DNA of 64,000 bases, from contig NZ_LIXM01000003.1 of assembly GCF_002608565.1 (NCBI RefSeq), positions 124,001 through 188,000 on the forward strand, written 5' to 3'. Source of the stretch: Vibrio sp. PID17_43 (GTDB taxonomy: Bacteria > Pseudomonadota > Gammaproteobacteria > Enterobacterales > Vibrionaceae). Made by a program: the position numbers and the translations under genes. Shown piece after piece: positions 16,606 to 25,958 of this stretch; the first letter of the stretch is position 1; the number at the start of each line of letters is the position of its first letter. The notes beneath the pieces were generated by a model. The model worked only from the letters and a program-made list of their open reading frames with translations. It was not told where the DNA came from and did no database searches.

Positions 16606-19317
16606 TTGTTTACCTTATTAGCGGTGATTTTGGCATTTTTCGCCATGCTCATTACATTGAAGGCGGTCGGCCGAGTGTCGAGATTGGAAGATGAAATATC
16701 TCAACTGCATAAAGAGTTAGCTGAGTTACGCTCACGCCTTTCCGAGTGCGTCACACCTCAGAGCCAGCAACGCTTTGAACCGACGTCAAATGTTGAGTCA
16801 TCGCCCTCTTCATCGAATGCATTCACCACCTCAGATGATCTTGAGATCGCGTCAGATCCTATCCAAGATCTCGCCGTCAACGAACAATTGCAACATCAGC
16901 AAAAACTAATATTTGAACCTTGCAATCCAGACTCCGATGACGTTCATATTGATCGCCTTAATCAAATCAACGAGTCTGTGTTTGAAAAACAAGCCAATAA
17001 GTTACTAGCCAACATTCAAGAGAACTGGTTAGTTTGGGTTGGCGCGATCGCCATGCTGATTGGTGGTGGCTATTTGGTGCAAGTGATTGGCAGTCATATT
17101 GAACTCTCCCCTCTGATGCGCGTCACCATTGCCTTCTCGCTCTCTCTTGCCACCGTCCTCGCAGGCGAATGGTTCCACCGCAAAGAGCAGAAAAACCCCG
17201 AGCGTGCCAAACGAGCTCACGGCTTTACGTATGTCCCCGCAGCCATTGCCGGAACAGGCTTAACTGGCGTTTACTGCACCGTCATTTTTGCCTTTGTTTT
17301 TTATCAGCTGCTATTGCCGAGTGTTTCTTTAGTTATCCTAGCGGGTGCCGCTTTCTCTAGTCTTGCGCTGTCTCTGCGCCAAGGCCCGTTGATGGCTGTG
17401 CTTGGTCTCATTGGTGGATATTCAGCGCCGTTGTGGGTTGCAGGAACCGAGCCCAATTACTACCTATTGGCGAGCTACATCAGCGCAATATCCTTCGCCG
17501 CGACCTTATTGATGCAATCCGTCCAGCGAGCGTGGCTGTCGCCTAGTATTACTATCCCTCACCTGTTGTGGATGTTGGTCTTGATCGAACGCCTGCCAAC
17601 TGACACGTTATTCTCATGGTTGGGTATCTTCCTATCATTAACCTTATATCTGGTCTTTGCTGTACCAAGGCTGGGGTGGGCGCTCCATCCACGTTATCGT
17701 CATTGCCACGGCAAGTGGACGCATCCGCCAACAGCCATCGCACTGACACTTGTTCTTTTGATGCTGTCTGCACTCGCTCGGATGCCGACAATTAATATCA
17801 CACAAATGCTGTATCTATATGCGTTTCTGCTGGCATTAATCTGGCTACCTGCGATTCGCCAAAGTTGGTCTTTACGCTTATTCCTTCCAAGCACGTTGAT
17901 TACCGCAACCGCAATTTTGCTGCTCTCCATTGCACTAGAGTCCATTTACATGCCCAACGCACAAACATGGGTATTAGTGGCATTGGCAGTCAGCATTACT
18001 TTGACCGCACTACGAACACTTTGCCAAATCCTTGCTGGTGATCGTTCACCAATCGCGCTGATGTTGTTGCTTGTCCTCGCCCCATCAATGGCGCTGATAA
18101 CTTTGCTCTACGCCGATGAGTTTATGGGCCGTCACGTTCTGGGTTGGACCGCATTCACCGCACTCGTCGCATTCTATTACCTAGTACTTGGACACCGTCT
18201 TCAAGCTGTAGCACTGGAATGTTCTGCCATCATGCATGCCATCATTGCCGGAACGGCTTTTGTTTGGCTAAGTGACACTTGGTTCACCACTGCCATTTCG
18301 ATCCAAGTGGCGGTAATGGCGCTGCAAACTCAAATTAACCTGTTCCGCCCTGCCAATTGGGCCGTGAAAGTCGCAATGGGCATCTTGGTCGTTCGTCTGA
18401 CCTTATTACCTTTTATTCCACAGTGGCAGCCTGTCAATGCTGGTCACTGGGCTTGGGTACTGATCAGTTATCTGCCTTCTTTGGCAATTCTTGCTTACGC
18501 ACGTACCGTATTGCATCGCTCAGATACAGAGCTCGCCAATTGGTTTGAAGGTGCGTTCTTACATGTGTTCTTGATGGCGGTGTTCACCCAAACCAACTAC
18601 TGGCTGACAGGGCAATACGGCTACCTTGGCGACATCGATTTCACTTCGGCGATTGTGTTTGCTAACCAAGCATTAGTGATGGGTTTGGTTTACAGCTATC
18701 GCAGCCAGTTTGCGCAGAAACTAGCACGGGTTTATCAAGCTTACAGCTACCTGCTTTGGGGCACCTTTGTTGTATTGATGATGCTACTCAATAGCCTTGA
18801 GTCGCCGTTGATGATCAATAATGTTTCCGCGGAGTCTTTGCCTGTATTCAACATGCTGTCACTCGGATGGCTGCTGCCTGCGGTTATTTTACTAGTCACC
18901 ACTTACAAGCGTTGGAACACATTACAGATCCCGCGCCCTGTAGTCGCAAGTTTTGGGCTTATCTTAGCGACCGCTTGGCTAGGTATGTCGGTTCGGCAGT
19001 TCTGGCAACCTGTCTCGATGACCCTAGCTCAACCGACTGGCATGGCTGAGCTTTTTACCTACTCGATTGCCGGGTTGATTGTCGGTGGCATACTGACTTG
19101 GGTAGGCGCAACACGTAAAGCAATGACAATTCAGCGTATTGGTCTGGCAGTGTTAGCGTGTGTCGCGCTGAAGGTGTTCTTGTGGGATGTAAGCTCACTG
19201 GATGGTTTCTGGCGTGCGATCAGCTTCTTAGGCTTAGGCGCATCACTGATTGGATTGGGATGGTTATTCCAAAAACTGCATCGCTCAGTGGCGGAATCGG
19301 TGGAACAAGTGGAATAG
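16606..19317 (+). CDS. DUF2339 polytopic membrane protein
   Basis: Encodes 903 residues from a TTG start at 16606, preferred over the TTG at 16585 because GGGAG at 16595-16599 is then correctly spaced. An N-terminal membrane helix is followed by a short coiled coil (RLEDEISQLHKELAELRSRL), an acidic Ser-rich linker, then more than twenty membrane helices starting at about residue 140 with ENWLVWVGAIAMLIGGGYLV, the DUF2339 signature. DUF2339 proteins are large inner-membrane proteins of unknown function. It is convergent with lafW and not part of the flagellar operon. Confidence 0.85.
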   Translation: MFTLLAVILAFFAMLITLKAVGRVSRLEDEISQLHKELAELRSRLSECVTPQSQQRFEPTSNVESSPSSSNAFTTSDDLEIASDPIQDLAVNEQLQHQQKLIFEPCNPDSDDVHIDRLNQINESVFEKQANKLLANIQENWLVWVGAIAMLIGGGYLVQVIGSHIELSPLMRVTIAFSLSLATVLAGEWFHRKEQKNPERAKRAHGFTYVPAAIAGTGLTGVYCTVIFAFVFYQLLLPSVSLVILAGAAFSSLALSLRQGPLMAVLGLIGGYSAPLWVAGTEPNYYLLASYISAISFAATLLMQSVQRAWLSPSITIPHLLWMLVLIERLPTDTLFSWLGIFLSLTLYLVFAVPRLGWALHPRYRHCHGKWTHPPTAIALTLVLLMLSALARMPTINITQMLYLYAFLLALIWLPAIRQSWSLRLFLPSTLITATAILLLSIALESIYMPNAQTWVLVALAVSITLTALRTLCQILAGDRSPIALMLLLVLAPSMALITLLYADEFMGRHVLGWTAFTALVAFYYLVLGHRLQAVALECSAIMHAIIAGTAFVWLSDTWFTTAISIQVAVMALQTQINLFRPANWAVKVAMGILVVRLTLLPFIPQWQPVNAGHWAWVLISYLPSLAILAYARTVLHRSDTELANWFEGAFLHVFLMAVFTQTNYWLTGQYGYLGDIDFTSAIVFANQALVMGLVYSYRSQFAQKLARVYQAYSYLLWGTFVVLMMLLNSLESPLMINNVSAESLPVFNMLSLGWLLPAVILLVTTYKRWNTLQIPRPVVASFGLILATAWLGMSVRQFWQPVSMTLAQPTGMAELFTYSIAGLIVGGILTWVGATRKAMTIQRIGLAVLACVALKVFLWDVSSLDGFWRAISFLGLGASLIGLGWLFQKLHRSVAESVEQVE

Positions 19318-19411
19318 AGTTCAGGATTATATAGCGGTGATTCCCAACTCGTTTCTAGGTTACGCAACCACTGGTGAATTGAGAAGGGAATCTTGGAGTG
19401 TTCTTGAAGGG

Positions 19412-20452
19412 CTATTTCAACAGCGCCACCACGGTATGGCGACGCACATTCGCTTGTGCATTGAGCGCTTGGAATGTCGAGCTAAACTGGCCTGAGCTTG
19501 CCATAAAGTCATCGAGCTTCGCATTTACATCAGCAACACTCATCTGGTTAGATTGACTCTGCACAGAGCGCATTTGTAAGTTCAATTCACCGTGAAACAC
19601 TTTGGCTTCTTCCAAGCTGTTTTGCACTTGTCTAATATGCTGGTTCACTTTGGCGATGGTCTGTTTGATGCCATCACGAGAGCCTAAATCAAAGCTTAAC
19701 TCAGCGATGCCATCCGGTTCTGATTTTAGGTTCAGCACATTCGCTTGCCCTGCAGGAAAACGATGACCTTCACCCGTCACTAACACTTTTTGCTGCATTT
19801 GTTGATATGCAGTCTCGTGCGCTTCAAACAAGATGGTGCCATCTTCTGCCAGTGATGCTCGCATGCCCATCGCAATCAAACTGCGGTCGAGCATTTTCAC
19901 GGTACGTGCACCATCGGCTTGACCATCGAATTGGATCATCACCGATTGGCCTTGCGGAAAGTCCAAGCGGATTTGCTCAGCTTTCTCACTCAAACGATGC
20001 ACGTTCAAACCGGGGATCGAGAATCGACGGATATCCGCTTTATCCAGCTTGAGGTGCAGTTCGTTATCAATCACTTTCTGCCCATCAAAACGAGCTTGCT
20101 CAACCACTTGTTGAATCGATGCTTTAGAACGAACGAGCCCTTCTTGCAGACCAGGGACATTCTGTGCACCTTGGTTGACGGCTTGTGTCAAACCTCGCTT
20201 GATTTGAGTCAGCTCCTTACCAATCACTTGCAACGATTTACAGGCAATTTGTACCGCTGTTGCTTGTTGCTGACCTTGAGTAAGCTGAATACCGGAAACA
20301 GAATAGGCTGACGCGGTGTCAGCCTGAACTTGCGTAGGACGCGGCTTAATCGCACTGCTCGAATCCGCTGAGCGGGTTGGCATGATAGAGGCTTGTTCTT
20401 GCCCACCTAAGCGTATGCTATGGGGTCTTACCTCTACTGTGCTCATCACCAT
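19412..20452 (-). CDS. lafW: lateral flagellar hook-associated protein, LafW-like
   Basis: Encodes 346 residues; AAGGAAG lies eight bases before the ATG at 20452. It is the last gene of the flgB-L operon, 11 bases after flgL. It has helical N- and C-terminal ends, the latter with FSSTFQALNAQANVRRHTVVALLK, resembling the paired terminal helices of flagellin/hook-associated proteins, and a middle with beta-strand content. In the Flag-2 lateral systems of enterobacteria and Aeromonas a hook-associated gene called lafW sits right after the lateral flgL; position and architecture fit that gene. Sequence conservation is low, so the name is a positional assignment. Confidence 0.65.
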   Translation of the reverse strand: MVMSTVEVRPHSIRLGGQEQASIMPTRSADSSSAIKPRPTQVQADTASAYSVSGIQLTQGQQQATAVQIACKSLQVIGKELTQIKRGLTQAVNQGAQNVPGLQEGLVRSKASIQQVVEQARFDGQKVIDNELHLKLDKADIRRFSIPGLNVHRLSEKAEQIRLDFPQGQSVMIQFDGQADGARTVKMLDRSLIAMGMRASLAEDGTILFEAHETAYQQMQQKVLVTGEGHRFPAGQANVLNLKSEPDGIAELSFDLGSRDGIKQTIAKVNQHIRQVQNSLEEAKVFHGELNLQMRSVQSQSNQMSVADVNAKLDDFMASSGQFSSTFQALNAQANVRRHTVVALLK

Positions 20453-20463
20453 ACAAAACTTCC

Positions 20464-21363
20464 TTAAATACGATCAAACAGGTTGAGATCGTTGATCTTC
20501 ACGTAGCTAGCTTGCGTTGCTTGTAACGCGGCCATGTAGTTGCTTAAACGTACTGATGCTTCACTGTAATCCAATGCCGATAAGTCACTGGTCACCTTGT
20601 CAACGAACAGTTTGTTTTCACCGTGTGCGCTGTCCATTAGGTCAAGGTTGTTATGGCGACCACCGATTTCTGTCATCGCTCCCAGTACGTTCGCCAAGGT
20701 ATCATCAATCGCAGATAAGCTCGCGTCTACCTCCGCTTGAAAATTCGGACTCGGGTTCTCAAATTCCGCAATCAAAACGTCGATTTGGTTCAACACATTA
20801 TCGCCACCACCAAGTTCCAGGATCTCTTTTGCCGTCATATTGGAATCCATGGTCACGCCCTTTGCAACAGTTACCACGCGTTTGTCGCTGTTGCCATCAA
20901 CTTGGTACGCACCACCAGCATTACTCACCGCAGGCTTGTCCGTCTGAGTACCTGAAAACAGGTAGTGGCCTTCTTCGTCTTGGGCATTGAATGAAGACTC
21001 AATCGAATCACGGTAGCTTTTTAGCTCGATGATCATGCCACTGCGGTCTTCATCGGTTAATGTGCCGTTCGCGCCCCAAAGCACCAAATCACGCACGCTC
21101 TTTAGGCTTTCATTAATGGAGTCCAAGTGGGTTTCTTGGGCAGAAAGTGTGGTTTTCAGGTTGGCGATATTACTTTGATACTGGCCGATCGCGCTGTTTT
21201 CACGCTCAAGGTTCAGCAGCTTAATCGACGCCATTGGGTCATCAGAAAGCTTGGTTAATCGGTCACCCGTGGCCATTTGTTGAAGAACATGCCCTAAACC
21301 TGCGTTGTTGGTTTGCAGACTTTGCAGCATCAACTGGCTAAATTGACTGTCACTGATTCGCAT
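20464..21363 (-). CDS. flgL: lateral flagellar hook-filament junction protein FlgL
   Basis: Encodes 299 residues with the flagellin-like N-terminal helix (MRISDSQFSQLMLQSLQTNNAGLGHVLQQMATGDRLTKLSDDPMAS, where the DDP motif marks FlgL) and a C-terminal helix ending ASYVKINDLNLFDRI. It forms the second junction zone between hook and filament, with FlgK. The length agrees with the family. Located 12 bases after flgK in the same operon. Vibrio also has a separate polar FlgL, so this is the lateral paralogue judging by its neighbours. Confidence 0.92.
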   Translation of the reverse strand: MRISDSQFSQLMLQSLQTNNAGLGHVLQQMATGDRLTKLSDDPMASIKLLNLERENSAIGQYQSNIANLKTTLSAQETHLDSINESLKSVRDLVLWGANGTLTDEDRSGMIIELKSYRDSIESSFNAQDEEGHYLFSGTQTDKPAVSNAGGAYQVDGNSDKRVVTVAKGVTMDSNMTAKEILELGGGDNVLNQIDVLIAEFENPSPNFQAEVDASLSAIDDTLANVLGAMTEIGGRHNNLDLMDSAHGENKLFVDKVTSDLSALDYSEASVRLSNYMAALQATQASYVKINDLNLFDRI

Positions 21364-21375
21364 CTCGGGTTCCTT

Positions 21376-22749
21376 TTAGAATAACTGCAATACAGAGTCG
21401 AAGAGCTGGTTAGCGGTGCTAATAACTTTCATGTTGGCGTTGTGTGCGTTAGCGAATGTCATCAGATTTGCCGCTTCTTCATCGCTGTTAACGGCGCTGA
21501 CATTGTCGCGCGCCGCATGCGCTTGTTTGTTCATTGCGGCTTTGGCTTCGTAATCCGCTTCTGCTTGGCGTGCTTTGATCGCTGTTTCACCGACCATTGC
21601 GGTGAACGCATCGTTCAAGCTCAGCGAACCATAGCCAGTGACTGAAACCGGCTTATTGCTAAGTTGAATCAGGTCATTCAATACATCCGCATTACCCGGC
21701 GTGCCGTCGCTGGAGAATGCTAATTCTTCCGCGCTGATATCGGTAATGGTTAGGCTTGCAGCAGGGTTTGCAGGATCGTAACTAAACAATGGTGTGCCCG
21801 GATTGCCGTTGAGATCTTGCCCTGTTGCCAGCACTGCGTTGTATTCATCCGCCAACGCTTTAGCCATGTCATCCAAAGCAACTTGGTTTGGCTTTAGCAC
21901 TTCGGTTTGATAATCGTTAATCGCACCCAACTTGCCGCCTACCGAGTGGTCAATGACAAAGCTTTGCGATGCAAAATCGACACTCAAATCGGCAAGATAT
22001 GGGTCAGTTGGGTTTGGTTTTGCCGCTAGCTGACCGTAATCCGATCCCATCACCAATGGCTGACCAGAAGCCAGTGTCACTTGCATGCTGCAGTCTGGTT
22101 GGTCGGTCGTTTTGATTTCAACAATCTGAGAAAGTTCGCCAATCAACGCATCACGAGTATCCATCAATTGAGCTGGGTTACCGCCTATGCCTTGCATCTC
22201 GACTATCTGCTTGTTCACATCAGCAATGTTCGCCATCAAGCTATTGGCATGGTTCAACGCCGCAGTACGCTGGTCACTCATGTCTTTGTGTTGATTATGA
22301 AGAGACTCAGTTAGCGTATTGAAACGACGCGCTAACGCTTCTGATTCATTAATGATTTGCTGACGGTATGGAATCGATTCCGGTTTTACCGTGGCATCAT
22401 TAAGTGCGGCGTTAAAGGAATCTAAACCTGCTGAAACACTGAATCCATCAGCGCCAAGCGTGTTCTCAAGTTGACTCATCGCGCTGGTATAGCCTGCCGA
22501 ATAAGCCGCTAAACTGTTAGTAGACCATGTTTGCTTAACCAAGAACTGGTCCGTTACGCGACGAATACTCGTCACTTCAACACCCATGCCAGGGCTGAGT
22601 TTGTTGTACTTACCGTCACCAACGGATGCCATCAGCGCTTGTTGTCGGCTGTATCCCGGTGTGTTGATATTAGCCACGTTTTGCGCGGTCACATCCAACG
22701 CCACACGGTTCGCGTTTAAGCCTGAAAGGGCGATATTCACAAGGTTCAT
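21376..22749 (-). CDS. flgK: lateral flagellar hook-associated protein 1 FlgK
   Basis: Encodes 457 residues. The N-terminus MNLVNIALSGLNANRVALDVTAQNVANINTPGYSRQQ is the classic FlgK/rod-protein motif, and the C-terminus has the matching helix MTFANAHNANMKVISTANQLFDSVLQLF. The length is at the short end for FlgK, as usual for lateral systems. It starts right after the flgJ stop with no gap. FlgK joins the hook to FlgL and the filament. Confidence 0.93.
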   Translation of the reverse strand: MNLVNIALSGLNANRVALDVTAQNVANINTPGYSRQQALMASVGDGKYNKLSPGMGVEVTSIRRVTDQFLVKQTWSTNSLAAYSAGYTSAMSQLENTLGADGFSVSAGLDSFNAALNDATVKPESIPYRQQIINESEALARRFNTLTESLHNQHKDMSDQRTAALNHANSLMANIADVNKQIVEMQGIGGNPAQLMDTRDALIGELSQIVEIKTTDQPDCSMQVTLASGQPLVMGSDYGQLAAKPNPTDPYLADLSVDFASQSFVIDHSVGGKLGAINDYQTEVLKPNQVALDDMAKALADEYNAVLATGQDLNGNPGTPLFSYDPANPAASLTITDISAEELAFSSDGTPGNADVLNDLIQLSNKPVSVTGYGSLSLNDAFTAMVGETAIKARQAEADYEAKAAMNKQAHAARDNVSAVNSDEEAANLMTFANAHNANMKVISTANQLFDSVLQLF

Positions 22750-23298
22750 TTACAGCTCCATTTTCCTAATCAGCGGCTGAGTAAACGCGGTCGTCATTCC
22801 GGCTTCACCGAGCACTTGTTTAACAGAGGCGACCGCTTGCTGCATGGGATTAACTGCATCGGTTGTCATCGCGATGTCACCCTTTTCAAGTTGTGATTTG
22901 CGTTCAAGACTGACCTCTTTTCCATCGTTTGCTGGAGAGACATTGCGTGATTGGTCGAACGCCACTTCGCGCATTGAAGGGCTAAGTTGCTGGATCAGCA
23001 TATTGGCGATACCGGAGTTCTGTTTTTTCGCCAACTCCATCGCTAATTGTCCATCGTACATATCGCGAAACACGCCTTGTTGCTGGCTAGCAAACGGGCT
23101 GTCTTTGTCGGCCAATACATCACTGCTGCTGCGCATTTGACGCAGCACCATTTGTAGGAACATCGCCTCGAATTGACCCGCAACCACTTCAAGAGCACCT
23201 TCTTGGTCGCGACTTTTCTTGATGCTCGCTAGGGCACTGTTGTCGTGATACAGCATGGTATTGAGTTGAGCTTGATCGCCGCTCGTATCTAACTTCAT
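22750..23298 (-). CDS. flgJ: lateral flagellar rod protein FlgJ without muramidase domain
   Basis: Encodes only 182 residues. The rod-binding domain (about residues 20-110) is intact, with VAGQFEAMFLQMVLRQMRSSSDVLADKDSPFAS and MYDGQLAMELAKKQNSGIANMLIQQL. The GH73 glucosaminidase domain that forms the second half of FlgJ in Salmonella and in the polar Vibrio system (about 300 residues) is absent, replaced by a 70-residue tail. There is no frameshift, as the reading frame runs cleanly into flgK. It can scaffold the rod but should not cut peptidoglycan; the transglycosylase at 31149 may do so. Confidence 0.9.
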   Translation of the reverse strand: MKLDTSGDQAQLNTMLYHDNSALASIKKSRDQEGALEVVAGQFEAMFLQMVLRQMRSSSDVLADKDSPFASQQQGVFRDMYDGQLAMELAKKQNSGIANMLIQQLSPSMREVAFDQSRNVSPANDGKEVSLERKSQLEKGDIAMTTDAVNPMQQAVASVKQVLGEAGMTTAFTQPLIRKMEL

Positions 23299-23308
23299 CG
23301 CTAACTCC

Positions 23309-24430
23309 TTAAATCACCACAAGTTCAGCATTCAGCGCACCCGCTTCGTTCAATGCTTGCAGAATCGACATCAGATCCGTTGGCGTAGCACCTAAGCTGT
23401 TTACAGCGTTGACAATGGTGTTCAGTTCCGTACCCGGAGGCCAAATCACCATTTGCGCCTGATCTTCGTTTACTTCGATTTGGGTTTGATCCACGACTTT
23501 GGTTTCACCATCAGCAAACGCGTTAGGCTGGCTGACTTGTTGAGATTCGGAGATTCGAACGGTCAAGTTGCCGTGGCTTACTGCCGCTTCACCAACCTTA
23601 ACATTCTTACCAATCACCACAGTACCCGTACGAGAGTTGAATACGATTCGAGCCGGTTTACGGCCTTCTTCCACGCTCATTTCTTCCAACATCGACATCA
23701 TGGTGACACGCTGTTGGGTATCCATTGGCGCACGCATTTCTACACGCGCTTTGTTGATCGCTTTTGCCACATTTGGGCCAAAGGTATTGTTGATTTCACG
23801 GGCGATGTTCTTTGCTGTCGTAAAGCTTGGTTTGCGTAGATTCAAAGTAATTTCGTCACGCTGGTTAAAGTCAGTTTCGATTTCTCGCTCCAACGTTGCA
23901 CCATTTGGAATGCGACCTGCGGTTGGTGTGTTTACTTCTACCTTAGAGCCACTTTTACCCTCGGCGGATAAGCCCCCCACCACCACACTGCCTTGAGCGA
24001 TGGCATACACTTGGCCATCAATACCGCGCAGTGGCGTCAACAGTAATGTGCCACCACGCAAGCTTTTCGCATCACCGATAGAGGAAACCACCACATCCAG
24101 TGTTTGACCTGGGCCAGCCATTGGGTCAACGGATGCGGTAACGCTTACGGACGCCACGTTACGTAATTTTGGGTTCATGCTGTCATCAATCTGAACCCCA
24201 AATTGGCGCAGCATGTTGGTAATGGATTGAGCGGTGAATTTCACTTGGTTACGGTCACCTTGACCGGCCAAACCCACCACTAAACCGTAACCAACCAATT
24301 GGTTTTCTCGGATGCCCTGAACATCCACCAAATCCATGATCGGAATTTCCACTTCAGCTTGTGAAGTGGCAGGAAGTCCCAAGGACAAAGCCAATAGAAA
24401 AGAAGTAAAAAATGCGTTAATAGACTTCAT
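23309..24430 (-). CDS. flgI: lateral flagellar P-ring protein FlgI
   Basis: Encodes 373 residues from ATG at 24430, which shares its A with the flgH stop (TAATG). A Sec signal peptide (MKSINAFFTSFLLALSLGLPATSQA) is followed by the mature P-ring protein starting with EVEIPIMDLVDVQGIRENQLVGYGLVVGL, highly typical. The end DLMSILQALNEAGALNAELVVI is also typical. It forms the periplasmic ring around the distal rod. A longer frame to 24472 would overlap flgH and lose the clean signal peptide. Confidence 0.94.
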   Translation of the reverse strand: MKSINAFFTSFLLALSLGLPATSQAEVEIPIMDLVDVQGIRENQLVGYGLVVGLAGQGDRNQVKFTAQSITNMLRQFGVQIDDSMNPKLRNVASVSVTASVDPMAGPGQTLDVVVSSIGDAKSLRGGTLLLTPLRGIDGQVYAIAQGSVVVGGLSAEGKSGSKVEVNTPTAGRIPNGATLEREIETDFNQRDEITLNLRKPSFTTAKNIAREINNTFGPNVAKAINKARVEMRAPMDTQQRVTMMSMLEEMSVEEGRKPARIVFNSRTGTVVIGKNVKVGEAAVSHGNLTVRISESQQVSQPNAFADGETKVVDQTQIEVNEDQAQMVIWPPGTELNTIVNAVNSLGATPTDLMSILQALNEAGALNAELVVI

Positions 24431-25101
24431 TAGAATGGTACCCATGGGCTGTTGAAGAACTGCGTCAGCCACCCGGCTGCGTTGCTATCGGCTAATGCGC
24501 CGCGACCTGCGTAGGTAATACGAGCATCAGCAATACGCTGAGAAGAAACTTGGTTGCTGCGGTTGATGTCATCAACGCGCACAATGCCTGTGAGCCGGAT
24601 AAATTCATCGCCTTGGTTGAGTCGCAGCCATTTTTCACCGCTAATGCGAAGCACACCATTTGGCAATACCTCATGCACAGTCACGGTGATCGCACCTTGT
24701 AATTTGTTGCCTTGCGAGCTGGATGCACTGCCATCAAAGTTGCGGCTGCCATCAATACTCACGCCTAGCTCATCAATGGTTTGGGTGCCAATGGTTGCCG
24801 CGGCAAAGTCTACGGTTGAGCTTTTGCCAAACTGTGTGCCTGCCTTCTTACTTGAAGAGGTTTCTTCAAAGAGCTGCACGGTCAAAACATCACCGACTCG
24901 GTAGGCTCGGCGATCTTGAAATAACGTCATTGTGTATTGGTGACGATAAAGGCTGCCGGACTTGGTCTCTGGCAAGGTGTAATCCAACACTGGTGGCGCG
25001 TATTCCTCTGTGTTTGGCTCGGGTGGAATAAATTCATCACGACCCGCACACCCCACCAGCAACACGACGGCAACTGCCCAACTCTTCGATAGCCATTTCA
25101 T
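24430..25101 (-). CDS. flgH: lateral flagellar L-ring lipoprotein FlgH
   Basis: Encodes 223 residues. ATG at 25101 is chosen because AAGGA precedes it by nine bases; two upstream ATG lack a site. The signal peptide ends in lipobox VGC (VVLLVGCAGRDEF), and the FlgH pattern continues with GSLYRHQYTMTLFQDRRAYRVGDVLTVQL and the closing ISYxGRG-type segment ITYAGRGALADSNAAGWLTQFFNSPWVPF. It assembles the outer-membrane ring. Confidence 0.94.
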   Translation of the reverse strand: MKWLSKSWAVAVVLLVGCAGRDEFIPPEPNTEEYAPPVLDYTLPETKSGSLYRHQYTMTLFQDRRAYRVGDVLTVQLFEETSSSKKAGTQFGKSSTVDFAAATIGTQTIDELGVSIDGSRNFDGSASSSQGNKLQGAITVTVHEVLPNGVLRISGEKWLRLNQGDEFIRLTGIVRVDDINRSNQVSSQRIADARITYAGRGALADSNAAGWLTQFFNSPWVPF

Positions 25102-25133
25102 TGCTTTTTCCTTCATCATCACCAATTTCTTAC

Positions 25134-25919
25134 TTACATCGATTGCGCGACAAACTTCAGCATGTCGTCTGCGGCAGAGACTACTTTGGCGTTCATCTCG
25201 TACGCGCGTTGAGTGGTGATCATGTCGACCATCTCTTCCACTACTTGCACGTTTGAGCCTTCTAAAGCCCCCTGTTTGATGCTGCCTGCACCGTCTTCGC
25301 CCGCAATCAATTCATCCGCAGGACCACTTGCTTCTGTCTCGCGGAATAAGTTGCCACCAACAGCTTCTAGACCCGCTGGGTTGATAAACTTCGCTAGCGT
25401 AATCTGACCCAGTTGCTGCGGCGTTGGATCGTCTGCAGAGGTTGTCGTTACCGTGCCATCCACACCCACAGAGAACGAAATCGCGTTGTCTGGGATTTGA
25501 ATTTGCGGTTCCAGTGGCAAGCCTTGGCTGTTGACCATCAAACCCTCTGAGTTGATGTGGAACTGACCATTACGCGTATACATGATCTGACCGTCAGAGT
25601 TTTCGATTTGGAAAAAGCCTTGTCCCATCACCGCTAAATCCAACTCTTGAGTGGTATTTTGAGTGTTGCCCTGAGTGAAGACTTTCTGCGTTCCCACAAC
25701 ACGAACACCGGAACCAAGCTGAACACCGCTTGGTAGTTCATTCACTTGGTCGACTTGCGCACCGGGTTGACGCTGAATGCTGTAGAACAAGTCTTCAAAC
25801 ACCACGCGATCGCGCTTAAAGCCGACCGTGTTGACGTTCGCTAGGTTGTTAGAGATGGCAGTCATTTTCGTATCTTGAGCTGCCATGCCCGTCTTACTTA
25901 CCCATAATGCTGAATGCAT
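25134..25919 (-). CDS. flgG: lateral flagellar distal rod protein FlgG
   Basis: Encodes 261 residues, exactly typical. AAGGAGATAACC precedes the ATG. N-terminal MHSALWVSKTGMAAQDTKMTAISNNLANVNTVGFKRDR and C-terminal LEGSNVQVVEEMVDMITTQRAYEMNAKVVSAADDMLKF are diagnostic for FlgG. The rod passes through the P- and L-rings encoded next. Confidence 0.95.
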   Translation of the reverse strand: MHSALWVSKTGMAAQDTKMTAISNNLANVNTVGFKRDRVVFEDLFYSIQRQPGAQVDQVNELPSGVQLGSGVRVVGTQKVFTQGNTQNTTQELDLAVMGQGFFQIENSDGQIMYTRNGQFHINSEGLMVNSQGLPLEPQIQIPDNAISFSVGVDGTVTTTSADDPTPQQLGQITLAKFINPAGLEAVGGNLFRETEASGPADELIAGEDGAGSIKQGALEGSNVQVVEEMVDMITTQRAYEMNAKVVSAADDMLKFVAQSM

Positions 25920-25958
25920 TGGTTATCTCCTTTGGACGAGAATCCCTTCGTGTAAGGG

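Noticed and set aside
20517..20990. 157-codon plus-strand frame inside flgL
   Set aside because: Antisense shadow, rich in Arg, Cys and His as typical of reverse-strand artefacts.
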